From NCBI GenBank assembly GCA_965201045.1, contig OZ241746.1:1860001-1924000 (forward strand): 64,000 nt of DNA, written 5' to 3'. Origin of the DNA: JAPORK01 sp026710285. Its GTDB lineage: Bacteria; Pseudomonadota; Gammaproteobacteria; Pseudomonadales; Endozoicomonadaceae. The notes under the pieces are model-generated. The model worked only from the letters and a program-made list of their open reading frames with translations, searched no databases and was not told where the DNA came from. The stretch's first letter is position 1; each line of letters starts with the position of its first letter. The translations under genes and the position numbers were made by a program. Below are positions 55,232 to 63,411 of this stretch, piece by piece.

Positions 55232-56188
55232 TTACCGATTAATAATTCGTTCTTTTTGCGGGAGTATTGCATTTACCATTGCAATATCACCCTCAGCTTG
55301 TCTCTCCTCCAGGATCTTATCCAGCAGATCTAAAGCTTCCTGATGGCGCTGCTCATTATCCAGGCTAATGGCTGCATTGAGTTGAACGGCACTGTAAACT
55401 CGTTTTTCGTCTGCCAATATAGGTGTAACTTTTACCTGTTCATAGAGATCAATACATTCCTGATAACGCTGTTGTGCAAGCAAACTCTCAGATTTAGTAA
55501 AAAGTGCTAATATGTGTGCTTCAACCACATAATGACGATTTAAGACAGCATCTGCCGCAGCAATACTGGCATCGTAATAGCCCGCTTTACGCAGTTCTTC
55601 AGATGTTAATGATAAGATTGTTGTAAACTGGTGGTACAAATAAGCAAGATTAGCTTGTGGAACCTGTTGTGCTCTCCCCGAAAGTCCTTCAAAATCAGAT
55701 GCTCTGTTAAGATTTGCCTGTTCTGCAAGATTACTTACGATTTTGTGTAAGCCGGGTTTGTGATGATAATTTTCCATTATTTTTTCGGCACGCAAAAGAT
55801 GGCAATAATGCTTCATATCAAGTGCATTAATCGTTTTCATATGTTTATAACCAAAATCCCATGCTTCACAGGGAACAGCATTGATCACATAAGCTACGAA
55901 GGTTTGCAGTATGGCAAGTGGGTTGCTTGCAGATATCTCAGAGGGTACGGATGAAGAGCTATCAGATTTCGGAGCAGTTTCAGCCTGGTAATACTTCAGC
56001 TTTTGTTTAAGGATGTCACTGGCAGCCTCAGCACTTTCATCGCTGTCAATGTTGATAAGCTGGTCGAGCTGATCGAGTACGTTGTATACTTCATTAACGT
56101 CAGGATTATCAACAGCATAGGATGATACCGTATAACAGTTAAAAGCTATTAGAAGAGTAAGTAAAATACTTCGTATTATTTTCATCAT
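55232..56188 (-). CDS. Long exported leader-family protein (TPR-like), copy B
   Basis: 318 residues from the ATG at 56188. An in-frame ATG 17 codons upstream exists, but the chosen start has AGGAA seven bases before it, matches the paralogs (MMKIIRSILLTL) and begins the signal peptide. Very similar to copy A, with scattered changes (YYQAETAPKS, ISLDNEQRHQEAL). First gene of the cluster in transcription order. Confidence 0.8.
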   Translation of the reverse strand: MMKIIRSILLTLLIAFNCYTVSSYAVDNPDVNEVYNVLDQLDQLINIDSDESAEAASDILKQKLKYYQAETAPKSDSSSSVPSEISASNPLAILQTFVAYVINAVPCEAWDFGYKHMKTINALDMKHYCHLLRAEKIMENYHHKPGLHKIVSNLAEQANLNRASDFEGLSGRAQQVPQANLAYLYHQFTTILSLTSEELRKAGYYDASIAAADAVLNRHYVVEAHILALFTKSESLLAQQRYQECIDLYEQVKVTPILADEKRVYSAVQLNAAISLDNEQRHQEALDLLDKILEERQAEGDIAMVNAILPQKERIINR

Positions 56189-56388
56189 AATCAATTCCTT
56201 TTGTTTAGGTTGTTGATGCTCATTTGTTAATGAGTGCAAATTGCTAACGGTTATGTGATAAGATGCCTGGCAAAAAGATTCAGTTTCCAGAAAAGGCAGA
56301 AAATGTGCGGAATATTAGACTAATTAATTAAATTAGCCTGCATGGTTACTACTTTAGTCTTATCTGATACGCCGTAAAACTCCTTCCT

Positions 56389-56414
56389 CCCTGTCTCTTA
56401 GTCACATTGTTTAA
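56389..56414. repeat. 26-base repeat shared with 34641-34666
   Basis: CCCTGTCTCTTAGTCACATT followed by GTTTAA; the reverse complement of 34641-34666 differs at about one base. CTGTCTCTTA resembles the tips of some IS4-family elements, so this may be an orphan IS end. Confidence 0.4.
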
Positions 56415-56511
56415 GTCCCAATTCTTACTATGAAAATTTTATCTCCTGCTAAATACACCAGCTTTTACTGAGTCTGCCGTTATTTCGTTATTTCCCGTTT
56501 TCTCCGAAGTC

Positions 56512-56531
56512 ATTCCCGCAGAGGTGGGAAT
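56512..56531. repeat. dRS3-like repeat, copy 2
   Basis: ATTCCCGCAGAGGTGGGAAT, ATTCCC-N8-GGGAAT. It ends two bases before the GTGCG that I take as the 5' end of a group II intron. Confidence 0.65.
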
Positions 56532-56533
56532 CC

Positions 56534-56953
56534 GTGCGCCTTGCAAGCGCGTAAAATCTTGCGACCTGAAATGGTCGTCACGGTAAAGCTGCTGTCGGCA
56601 GCCGTGTACCGAGTCTTGTGTGGTGCGAGGTAACAATCACTGCGAAGCGTAGACAGGAAGATAGCAGACCATAGCGTTGGTTAAGGGATAATTAGCCTCG
56701 AAGTTGCCTATTATTGAAGCAGCTGACCTTCTGGGTACTAAGGGAAAGCAGTAATTAGGAGCTCCGTTAATGACAAGGCATCCTGGCTGCTTCCGGGGTT
56801 TGTACCCATGGTATGTTATTAAATGATTTTACGTGAACAAGGGGGATCCTAAACGTTCAGGCGGAGCCTGTAGAGTTCGACAAGCCTAAAAAGTGAGGAC
56901 AACTCGATGACGTTTAGGAAGTCAGACTAGCTGATAGTACTCCGAGGTGGGGA
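56534..56953 (+). mobile_element. 5' fragment of a bacterial group II intron
   Basis: Begins GTGCGCCTTGCAAGCGCG, the GUGYG 5' end of group II introns. It continues with conserved non-coding text of domain I: CACTGCGAAGCGTAGACAGG, GAAGCAGCTGACCTTCTGGG, ACAAGGGGGATCCTAAACG. It ends with GGAAGTCAGACTAGCTGATA and GTACTCCGAGGTGGGGA, the stretch that normally precedes the reverse-transcriptase gene. That gene and domains V-VI are missing; sequence breaks at the 38-bp palindrome. Non-mobile relic. Confidence 0.7.
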
Positions 56954-56991
56954 GCATACTCTTATACACATATATGTGTATAAGAGTATGC
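56954..56991. repeat. Perfect 38-bp palindrome
   Basis: Each 19-base arm reads GCATACTCTTATACACATA. The inner 13 bases ACTCTTATACACA equal part of the Tn5/IS50 outside end. It could be two facing IS ends with the body deleted, a miniature element, or a strong hairpin. It marks the breakpoint of the intron fragment. Confidence 0.7.
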
Positions 56992-57297
56992 AATCCCTGC
57001 CGGAATGACAAGGTTATTTCAGCATCAGCAGTTTAACCTGAATATTTCATACCTAAAAGGTAAAGAAGTAGATGTTTTTATTATTTTTCATATAGTTACA
57101 AGAAAATTTAACTAAAAATTGCAAAGTACATTTTGTATGTATTGTATTTTTTTAATTTTTTATCCTACACTCCTGCGATCTCCATTTGGATTTCATAAAT
57201 TAAATGGGTTGTTCTTCCGGGAAGCCTGATATTTTCGGTAGTGTTCACCTTATTATTTATTGTGTCTGCTGCTGAATACTAACCTTTGCCGGACGCA

Positions 57298-57395
57298 CCG
57301 TGGGCTGAGCTTGTCGAAGCCTGAGAGAGGTTAAAACCTAAGCGTTTCTGTCCAGGCTTCGACAAGCTCAGCCCACGGACAAGCTCAGCCCACGG
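57298..57395. repeat. Long inverted repeat of the GGCTGAG/GTCGAAGCC family
   Basis: 26-base perfect arms 57298-57323 and 57353-57378 (CCGTGGGCTGAGCTTGTCGA... and its complement) around a 29-base loop. A further direct 17-base copy of the right arm's end (ACAAGCTCAGCCCACGG) lies at 57379-57395. This is the best-preserved member in the window. The remaining gap to 57809 shows no gene. Confidence 0.85.
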
Positions 57396-57809
57396 ACAAG
57401 GATAGTATTAATGAAATTATCTGAAATAACTATTTTATATTTAAATAATCAATGAGCAAGATCGCGGAAATGTCGGTTTTATCTGCCAAGAAACATAAAA
57501 TAACTTAATATGCTACAAAAAAAGAGATTTTAAGATAAATTTTTAATTAAATCTGTTATCAAAAACTGTCGCTTAGTGTGTAGATATGAAATATTCGGGT
57601 TAAAAGCAAGGATTTTTATTATTCAGCCAAAAACTCCGAACCAGAATTTGTGTATAAAAGACAGCGCTTAGCCGGCGTACACTAATACCGTCATACAAAA
57701 CAACAAATCACACAAAAATTTGTCTAAATGGTTTGTGTATGTTTTCGGGAGACAAACCTGCGAGAATTAGAGGTTGATATCTGAAAAACAATACTTAGAA
57801 AAGCAAATG

Positions 57810-58616
57810 TCAGGACCACCATGCTGAAAAATGGTGTACCGGACCATATCCCTGCCCAATCCGGAGTGAGTCGGCATGTAACAGCGACTGATAAATGTAG
57901 GATTTTGCATTAATAACTGCATCTTTCATAGAGTAGCCTCTTGCATAATAGCTGGTTATGGCGGCTGACAGAGTACACCCTGTTCCATGTGTATTATTTG
58001 TAGCAACATGAGGAGTGGTGACAGATGTTACTTCATTACCATCAAAAAACAGATCCGAGCTTTTCTCTTTCTGCAGGTGTCCGCCTTTAAGTAAAACTGC
58101 CTTGCCACCGAGTGCAAGTAAATCGTTTAGCAGCGCTTTCATCTCGTCGATACTGGTTGGGATATCGGTTTTCAGTAATGCAGCGGCTTCATGTAGATTG
58201 GGTGTAATCAGAGAGGCTTTTGGGATCAGCTGTGTTTTAAAGATATGCACAGCTTCTTCATCGAGCAAACGGGCGCCTGAAGTTGAAACCATTACCGGAT
58301 CAATAATAACGGGAGGCAGAGCAGCGTATGATTCAAGATGGTCGGCAAGCGCTAAAATAATTTCTGAATTACCCAGCATGCCTGTCTTAATGGCACGAAC
58401 AGGGAGATCATTCATAATGCTCTTACACTGTTCAACCACTATATCTGGGTTTAACAGCGTTACTTTTTGTACGCCCTGGGTATTTTGGGCGGTAATTGCA
58501 GTAATCACACTGCAACCATAACTTTTGAGCGCAGAAAAAGTTTTGATATCCGCCTGGATGCCGGCACCACCACTGCTGTCAGAGCCGGCAATTGTCAGAG
58601 TAACAGGAATCGCCAT
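57810..58616 (-). CDS. thiD: Hydroxymethylpyrimidine/phosphomethylpyrimidine kinase
   Basis: Phosphorylates HMP and HMP-P for thiamine synthesis or salvage. 268 residues. Ribokinase-fold marks: TIAGSDSSGGAGIQADIKTF at the start, TPNLHEAAALL in the middle and the anion-hole motif NTHGTGCTLSAAI (catalytic Cys/Asp region) near residue 205. Stands alone with no other thi gene near. I found no TPP riboswitch pattern in the 430 bases upstream, so it may serve pyrimidine salvage. Confidence 0.95.
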   Translation of the reverse strand: MAIPVTLTIAGSDSSGGAGIQADIKTFSALKSYGCSVITAITAQNTQGVQKVTLLNPDIVVEQCKSIMNDLPVRAIKTGMLGNSEIILALADHLESYAALPPVIIDPVMVSTSGARLLDEEAVHIFKTQLIPKASLITPNLHEAAALLKTDIPTSIDEMKALLNDLLALGGKAVLLKGGHLQKEKSSDLFFDGNEVTSVTTPHVATNNTHGTGCTLSAAITSYYARGYSMKDAVINAKSYIYQSLLHADSLRIGQGYGPVHHFSAWWS

Positions 58617-59048
58617 ATATTAATCCAAGTTGTATATATTGATTAGGGTTATATGTTTTTAACAAAATAGTATATTAGCAAAAGTTTGCATAATTACTGA
58701 TCAAATACAGGAAGATACCCAGTTTTTCTTTCAATCAAGCGGTGCTTTTGGTAATATAACCACTAACTTAAAAATATCGGACGCACTTTTTTAAAAACCT
58801 TTTCTGTCAGAGGGATGCGAAAATAAAACCCGGTACTTTGAAGCTTAATGAATCTGTCTTTGTGTCTGGTATGATTTTTTTATGGCTTTTTATGCACAAC
58901 CAAAACTATTAATAGTTTTTGTAATCGTACAGAGCAGATTTTTTTTAACAAAATAGTAAAATCATGCTAATTTGCATTAAAAGATATAACTGATTATGTG
59001 GTTAATTGAGATTATGGATTTAAAATCCGACATGTTGATGAGAAAATT
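58617..59048. promoter_or_regulatory. Divergent promoter gap thiD / trhO
   Basis: 432 AT-rich bases. No RNA gene, repeat or open frame supported. Confidence 0.35.
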
Positions 59049-59969
59049 ATGAAATTTACCGTTATTGCACTTTATAAATTTGTTACACTGGATAACTTTA
59101 AAGTGCTGCAACAACCAATCTATGATAAGATGCTTGAATTTGGTATAAAAGGTACACTCCTGTTAGCAAAAGAAGGTATTAACGGAACAGTGTGCGGTAC
59201 AAGAGAAGGTGTTGACAACCTGCTCAACTGGCTGCGGCAAGACCTTCGCTTTGCTGATCTTGAACATAAAGAAGCATACTCAGACCATCAGGTATTTTAT
59301 CGCACCAAAGTTAAGCTTAAAAAAGAAATTGTAACCATGGGTGTATGCGGTGTTGATCCAAATGCTGCCGTTGGAACTTATGTGGAACCTAAAGACTGGA
59401 ATGCGCTTATCTCAGACCCTGATGTCATACTTATTGATACCCGTAATGACTATGAAGTAAAAATTGGTACATTCAAGGGTGCGGTTAATCCGGAGACAAC
59501 AACGTTCCGTGAATTCCCTGAGTATGTGGAAAAAAATATGGATAAAAGCAAAAACAAAAAGGTTGCGATGTTTTGTACAGGTGGTATCCGTTGCGAAAAA
59601 TCAACTTCCTGGTTAAAGCAGCTGGGTTTTGATGAAGTTTATCATCTTAAGGGTGGTATACTCAAATATCTTGAAGAAATTCCTAAAGAAGAAAGTATGT
59701 GGGAAGGTGACTGCTTTGTGTTTGATCAGCGTGTTGCTGTAACTCATAATCTGCAGCCCGGAAAATATGACCAGTGTTATGCGTGCCGTATGCCAATTGA
59801 TAAAAATGATACGGAATCTGAATTTTATAAAAAAGGGATAAGCTGCCCTCACTGTTATAACAAAACCAGCCCAAATCAGTTAGCCCGGTTCACTGAACGT
59901 GAAAGACAGGTTTCACTGGCTAAAGCAAAAGGTAAAAAACACATCGGTGATAAATGTGATGTATTGTAA
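59049..59969 (+). CDS. trhO: tRNA uridine(34) hydroxylase (rhodanese family)
   Basis: 306 residues of the YceA/TrhO family, which hydroxylates U34 of certain tRNAs on the way to cmo5U/mcmo5U. Domains: N-terminal acylphosphatase-like UPF0176 part (LLLAKEGINGTVCGTREGV), a central rhodanese domain with active-site loop FCTGGIRCEKS (Cys at about 179), and a Cys-rich tail (CYACRMPID, ISCPHCYN) that may bind zinc. ATG with GAGAAAATT before it. Confidence 0.93.
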   Translation: MKFTVIALYKFVTLDNFKVLQQPIYDKMLEFGIKGTLLLAKEGINGTVCGTREGVDNLLNWLRQDLRFADLEHKEAYSDHQVFYRTKVKLKKEIVTMGVCGVDPNAAVGTYVEPKDWNALISDPDVILIDTRNDYEVKIGTFKGAVNPETTTFREFPEYVEKNMDKSKNKKVAMFCTGGIRCEKSTSWLKQLGFDEVYHLKGGILKYLEEIPKEESMWEGDCFVFDQRVAVTHNLQPGKYDQCYACRMPIDKNDTESEFYKKGISCPHCYNKTSPNQLARFTERERQVSLAKAKGKKHIGDKCDVL

Positions 59970-60004
59970 AAGATAGCTTGTTGAGAGTGCTGCCTGCTGT
60001 AATT

Positions 60005-60736
60005 TTATGGTGGTAGTAAAGCATCAGAATGCATTTTGCTTGCAGAAAAACCAGCTGCAATGAATTGATCAGCAGAAGCATTAACCATTTGAGATGATCC
60101 TCCTATGTAGATATGGGCGTTGTGAAAATCAGGACAATCATCCTCAAGCAGCGCCTCATAAAGCAGACCGAAACGCCCTTTCCATTGATTATTTTTATTG
60201 CTGACAACAGGGTGATAAATAAAGCCTTCTTTTTCCCACAGGATGGGTAAATCAGTTATATAAAAATCGCTGTGATGCTTTACTCCCCAGTAAAGCCATT
60301 TTGGATAAGCATGATCAGTTGTTTTTATAAATTCAATCATGCTTTTCATCTGCGCAAAACCTGTAGATGCTGCAATAAAAATTAACGGTGTTGCCGGGAT
60401 ATTTTGTTCATTTAAAAAACAGTTCCCTTTAGGGAAAGTAATTTCCACATGTGAGTGTTGCTTTAGATGCTGCATTACTTCTGTTGCTGTTTTACTGTCT
60501 GGTCGACATTCGATGTGAAGTTCAATATAGTTTGTTGCCGGAACAGGTGATGAAGCAATAGAGTAAGCACATGCATCGCATTTATCAGAATAATGAAGCA
60601 TGAGATACTGTCCGGCATAAAAGATTAATGGTTCTTCATCAGCAGAGCACAGCAGGATCTGAAACACATAATCTGTTAACTGATTAATTGCGCAAATACG
60701 CATTAATACTTTTTGCGATTTTATCCGCCCCGTCAT
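60005..60736 (-). CDS. fre: NAD(P)H-flavin reductase (Fre family)
   Basis: 243 residues. FAD-binding front half with the R-x-Y-S equivalent CAYSIASSP, then an NAD(P)-binding half with IFIAASTGFAQMKSMIE and LYWGVKHHSDFYITDLP, both typical of E. coli Fre. GGAGAAATA precedes ATG. Reduces free flavins, helping iron release and related redox steps. Converges with trhO, only 35 bases apart. Confidence 0.9.
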   Translation of the reverse strand: MTGRIKSQKVLMRICAINQLTDYVFQILLCSADEEPLIFYAGQYLMLHYSDKCDACAYSIASSPVPATNYIELHIECRPDSKTATEVMQHLKQHSHVEITFPKGNCFLNEQNIPATPLIFIAASTGFAQMKSMIEFIKTTDHAYPKWLYWGVKHHSDFYITDLPILWEKEGFIYHPVVSNKNNQWKGRFGLLYEALLEDDCPDFHNAHIYIGGSSQMVNASADQFIAAGFSASKMHSDALLPP

Positions 60737-60859
60737 TATTTCTCCAAAATATACAAAAATAAATATTTAATATATCAGGAATTTATACAACCAGTGCAAT
60801 AAAAGCAGGTAAATTTTTTATTTACAGGTTTATTTTTACAGCAGTTTGGATATAAATGC

Positions 60860-62848
60860 TTATTTGTCAGTTATGTTACTTTCTTCCTGGTTAGTTGTAC
60901 TGCTTTCTTCTTGGTTAGTTGTACTGCTTTCTGCCTGGTCAGTTATGCTGCTTTCTGCCTGGTCAGTTGTACTGCTTTCTGCCTGGTCAGTTGTACTGCT
61001 TTCTGCCTGGTCAGTTATGCTGCTTTCTGCCTGGTCAGTTATGCTGCTTTCTGCCTGGTCAGTTGTACTGCTTTCTGCCTGGTCAGTTGTACTGCTTTCT
61101 GCCTGGTCAGTTGTGCTGCTTTCTGCCTGGTCAGTTGTGCTGCTTTCATCCGGACATGTACCCCATTTTTCAAGTATAAAATCAGCAATGAATGAAGCCA
61201 GTATCTGATGCATTTCATGCACTAAATGAACCTTATCATAAAAAAGATATGGGAGTTGCTTTTTACATTGTCTCTGTGTATTCTCTTTTTCCTCAAAAGA
61301 TCCTTGATTTTTTACATAACCTAATATCCCTGCCATGGCATCTGTTATTGCCTCTGATGGTCTCTTTATATACTCATTTGTCTCAAAATATCCTTTATCT
61401 TTTGAATAACCTAATCTCTCTGCCAGATTACTTACTGTTATCTCTAATGGTCTCATATCTAAAAATTCCACTCTTATATCCAGCTCTTTTTGCAGCTCTT
61501 CTAGCTTGAGTTGCATCTTTTCATTATATGCATTTGTAATAGCGGTTAGTTCAGTTTCTTTTCCTTTGGCAGCTGGAGTTTCTCCCATATTAAAAGCACC
61601 TGAGATGATAAAATTTTTAACACCTTTGTCCGCTGCGAGTCTGATGACGTTTAGCACGCTGTCTATTATTTTATCAACATCAGTGATTAATTTTTTAAAT
61701 AGTAGAAAATCGTTTTCAATAGCTCTTATCATCACTATGTCAGATTCATTGAAAGTTTGGTGTTCTTTTACATATTGATCAAATTGTCTGCCGATGGTTG
61801 AATAAAGACCTATTTTTTGCGTAATTGTTGTAGGATCTTCTGCACAACTACCACCTTGTGCAAGATTTATCATTTCCACCTCCCTTGTCTGCTCAAAAGA
61901 ATGGAAATAATCAGGCCAGACATGACCATTAGTAAAGCGCCCGTTAGGGTATCTGTCCTTTTTTGATAAAATAATCCCACCCGTTTTTGCATGCATGTTA
62001 CCGGTATCTGTTGTGCTGTCACCTAAAATAATTAACCTATCGATGATGCCTTTTAAACTTCTGTTCCATAAATCAAGACTAAGTTCCTTCAATTTTTCAA
62101 GGCGCATTTTATGATAACTGACTGCTAAAGGATATGGTTTTTCTTCTTCTCTTCTTTGCAGCTCTGTGAGAACAGGGGCAGGCTGGTCTACTTTTTTTAT
62201 ACCCTCTGGTGATTCATTTATTGATACCAGGCAACCCTTAAGAAATGTTCCGCAAGTTTTGGTGCCATCGGCATTTTTAAGGTATCCAGACCCTTCTGGT
62301 TGCCATATTGGACCAGCCATTTTACCATTGAATGCTCCTTCATATAAGTAATCATCTTGTTTCTCTAGCTTTAAGTGACCTTCAAGCTGATTAGTTTCCT
62401 CATTTAATGTTGCCTTAAATTTAATCTTACCCGACTTAGCAAGAAGATCTCCTTGAGTGTTTATAAGTTTACCTTTTTCGAAATAAGCGTTTAAATGTGT
62501 GCCACTATTTCTGAAAAGAAGTGTGCCCTTGCCATGGGGTTTACCTTGTCGCATTTGTCCTGAATATCTGATCTCTTCATTACTTTGATAAGCTATATTT
62601 TTTACTGTACCGTTATTTTTTTTTGTGTCATGTATGCAAGTAGGTTCCGGTTGCTGAGCGCTTTTAAAAAACGTAAAAAAACTTAACTTTTTAAGGGTGT
62701 TGCAAAGCAATTTTAACTCTGTAGAGAGATATTCAAATAATTTTTTCACAATGTGTATTAATTGTGTGTATTTGCTCTTTGCATCTGTTTTGTTCATTGT
62801 TTGTTGAGACTGACAGTTTTGTGTCATTTGTGCTGTGCTAATAAGCAT
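60860..62848 (-). CDS. MORN-repeat GDSL/SGNH lipase-like protein with octapeptide tail
   Basis: 662 residues, AAAGGAG ribosome site. Order: basic N-terminal 70, MORN-type repeats (YSGQMRQGKPHGKGTLLF at 95-112; YEGAFNGKMAGPIWQPEGSG at 169-188), then an SGNH hydrolase: block I ILGDSTTDTGN with Ser278, block II NLAQGGSC, block III AIEND (Asn379), block V DKVH (Asp538, His541). This matches secreted acyltransferase/phospholipases of the SseJ/PlaA type in the catalytic core. The tail (568-662) is twelve ESSTTDQA-like units. No signal peptide. A host-lipid-modifying effector is a reasonable inference. Confidence 0.85.
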   Translation of the reverse strand: MLISTAQMTQNCQSQQTMNKTDAKSKYTQLIHIVKKLFEYLSTELKLLCNTLKKLSFFTFFKSAQQPEPTCIHDTKKNNGTVKNIAYQSNEEIRYSGQMRQGKPHGKGTLLFRNSGTHLNAYFEKGKLINTQGDLLAKSGKIKFKATLNEETNQLEGHLKLEKQDDYLYEGAFNGKMAGPIWQPEGSGYLKNADGTKTCGTFLKGCLVSINESPEGIKKVDQPAPVLTELQRREEEKPYPLAVSYHKMRLEKLKELSLDLWNRSLKGIIDRLIILGDSTTDTGNMHAKTGGIILSKKDRYPNGRFTNGHVWPDYFHSFEQTREVEMINLAQGGSCAEDPTTITQKIGLYSTIGRQFDQYVKEHQTFNESDIVMIRAIENDFLLFKKLITDVDKIIDSVLNVIRLAADKGVKNFIISGAFNMGETPAAKGKETELTAITNAYNEKMQLKLEELQKELDIRVEFLDMRPLEITVSNLAERLGYSKDKGYFETNEYIKRPSEAITDAMAGILGYVKNQGSFEEKENTQRQCKKQLPYLFYDKVHLVHEMHQILASFIADFILEKWGTCPDESSTTDQAESSTTDQAESSTTDQAESSTTDQAESSITDQAESSITDQAESSTTDQAESSTTDQAESSITDQAESSTTNQEESSTTNQEESNITDK
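60863..61147. repeat. Tandem 24-base coding repeats
   Basis: Twelve units (TCAGTTGTACTGCTTTCTGC plus CTGG) encode ESSTTDQA and variants (SSITDQA, STTNQE) at the end of the GDSL gene. Near identity of units implies active expansion or contraction. Confidence 0.95.
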
Positions 62849-62897
62849 TAAAATTCTCCTTTAACGGTAGGGTTGATACAATAATTTGTGCTTACTC

Positions 62898-63173
62898 TCA
62901 ATCCAACTGCAAAATATTTAGTTTTGTATAATCTTTCACTTTTAGGATTTTTTCTTTGAAGATTTTTTTTAATTTACTATGATAATAATTTGTTTGATCC
63001 ACGATAGTACGTATGATTGCAGTTGTAGCATACAGTTTCCAATGTTTTAAAAAAGGTTGCTCACAGGGTGATACCTGCATGAGATACTTTAATTCTTTTT
63101 TATAACTATTGGTTATAAAAAGAATTAATAGAATAACTTTTCGTGATTTGGCATCCTGATGCACAGACTTCAT
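62898..63173 (-). CDS. Small hypothetical protein
   Basis: 91 residues, Lys-rich, with a short hydrophobic stretch (KVILLILFITNSY) near the N-terminus and a basic helical end. AAGAGATA precedes ATG. Lies 49 bases upstream of the GDSL gene on the same strand, so it could be its leader gene or a chaperone-sized partner. Evidence for expression is weak. Confidence 0.4.
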   Translation of the reverse strand: MKSVHQDAKSRKVILLILFITNSYKKELKYLMQVSPCEQPFLKHWKLYATTAIIRTIVDQTNYYHSKLKKIFKEKILKVKDYTKLNILQLD

Positions 63174-63411
63174 TATCTCTTATTTGAAAAAAAAATTCAA
63201 GCGTTTGTAATAGTAATGAGGGTATATTAGTAAATATTTATTTAAAAAAATAAAGCATCCACTATATTTTTTACTATCAATTTGATTTTAAGAGTTTTAT
63301 GATTATATTCAAACGGGTTGTTCGGTAGTGAAAAAATTACTGTATTTTAATTGAACAGATTTTTATTGGATAATATTTGATAGCTGAAAAACCCTGCTGA
63401 GGAAAATGTTG

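Larger units (their letters stand above)
54428..56188. repeat. Tandem duplication, unit B (1.76 kb)
   Basis: Second copy of 52666-54427, carrying the genes at 54733-55155 and 55232-56188. Identity is high across coding and non-coding parts, so the duplication is fairly recent. Confidence 0.9.

Noticed and set aside
56439..56636. 65-residue frame containing IPTSAGMT
   Set aside because: This peptide is the usual translation of dRS3-type repeats, and the frame overlaps the group II intron 5' end; not a gene.
58617..59048. TPP riboswitch before thiD
   Set aside because: The CTGAGA and ACCTGA-type core elements are absent on the minus strand.
60846..61208. Three plus-strand frames with leucine-rich repeats (SAWSVVLL and similar)
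   Set aside because: Antisense readings of the 24-base repeats of the GDSL gene; the repeat length, a multiple of three, keeps all frames open.
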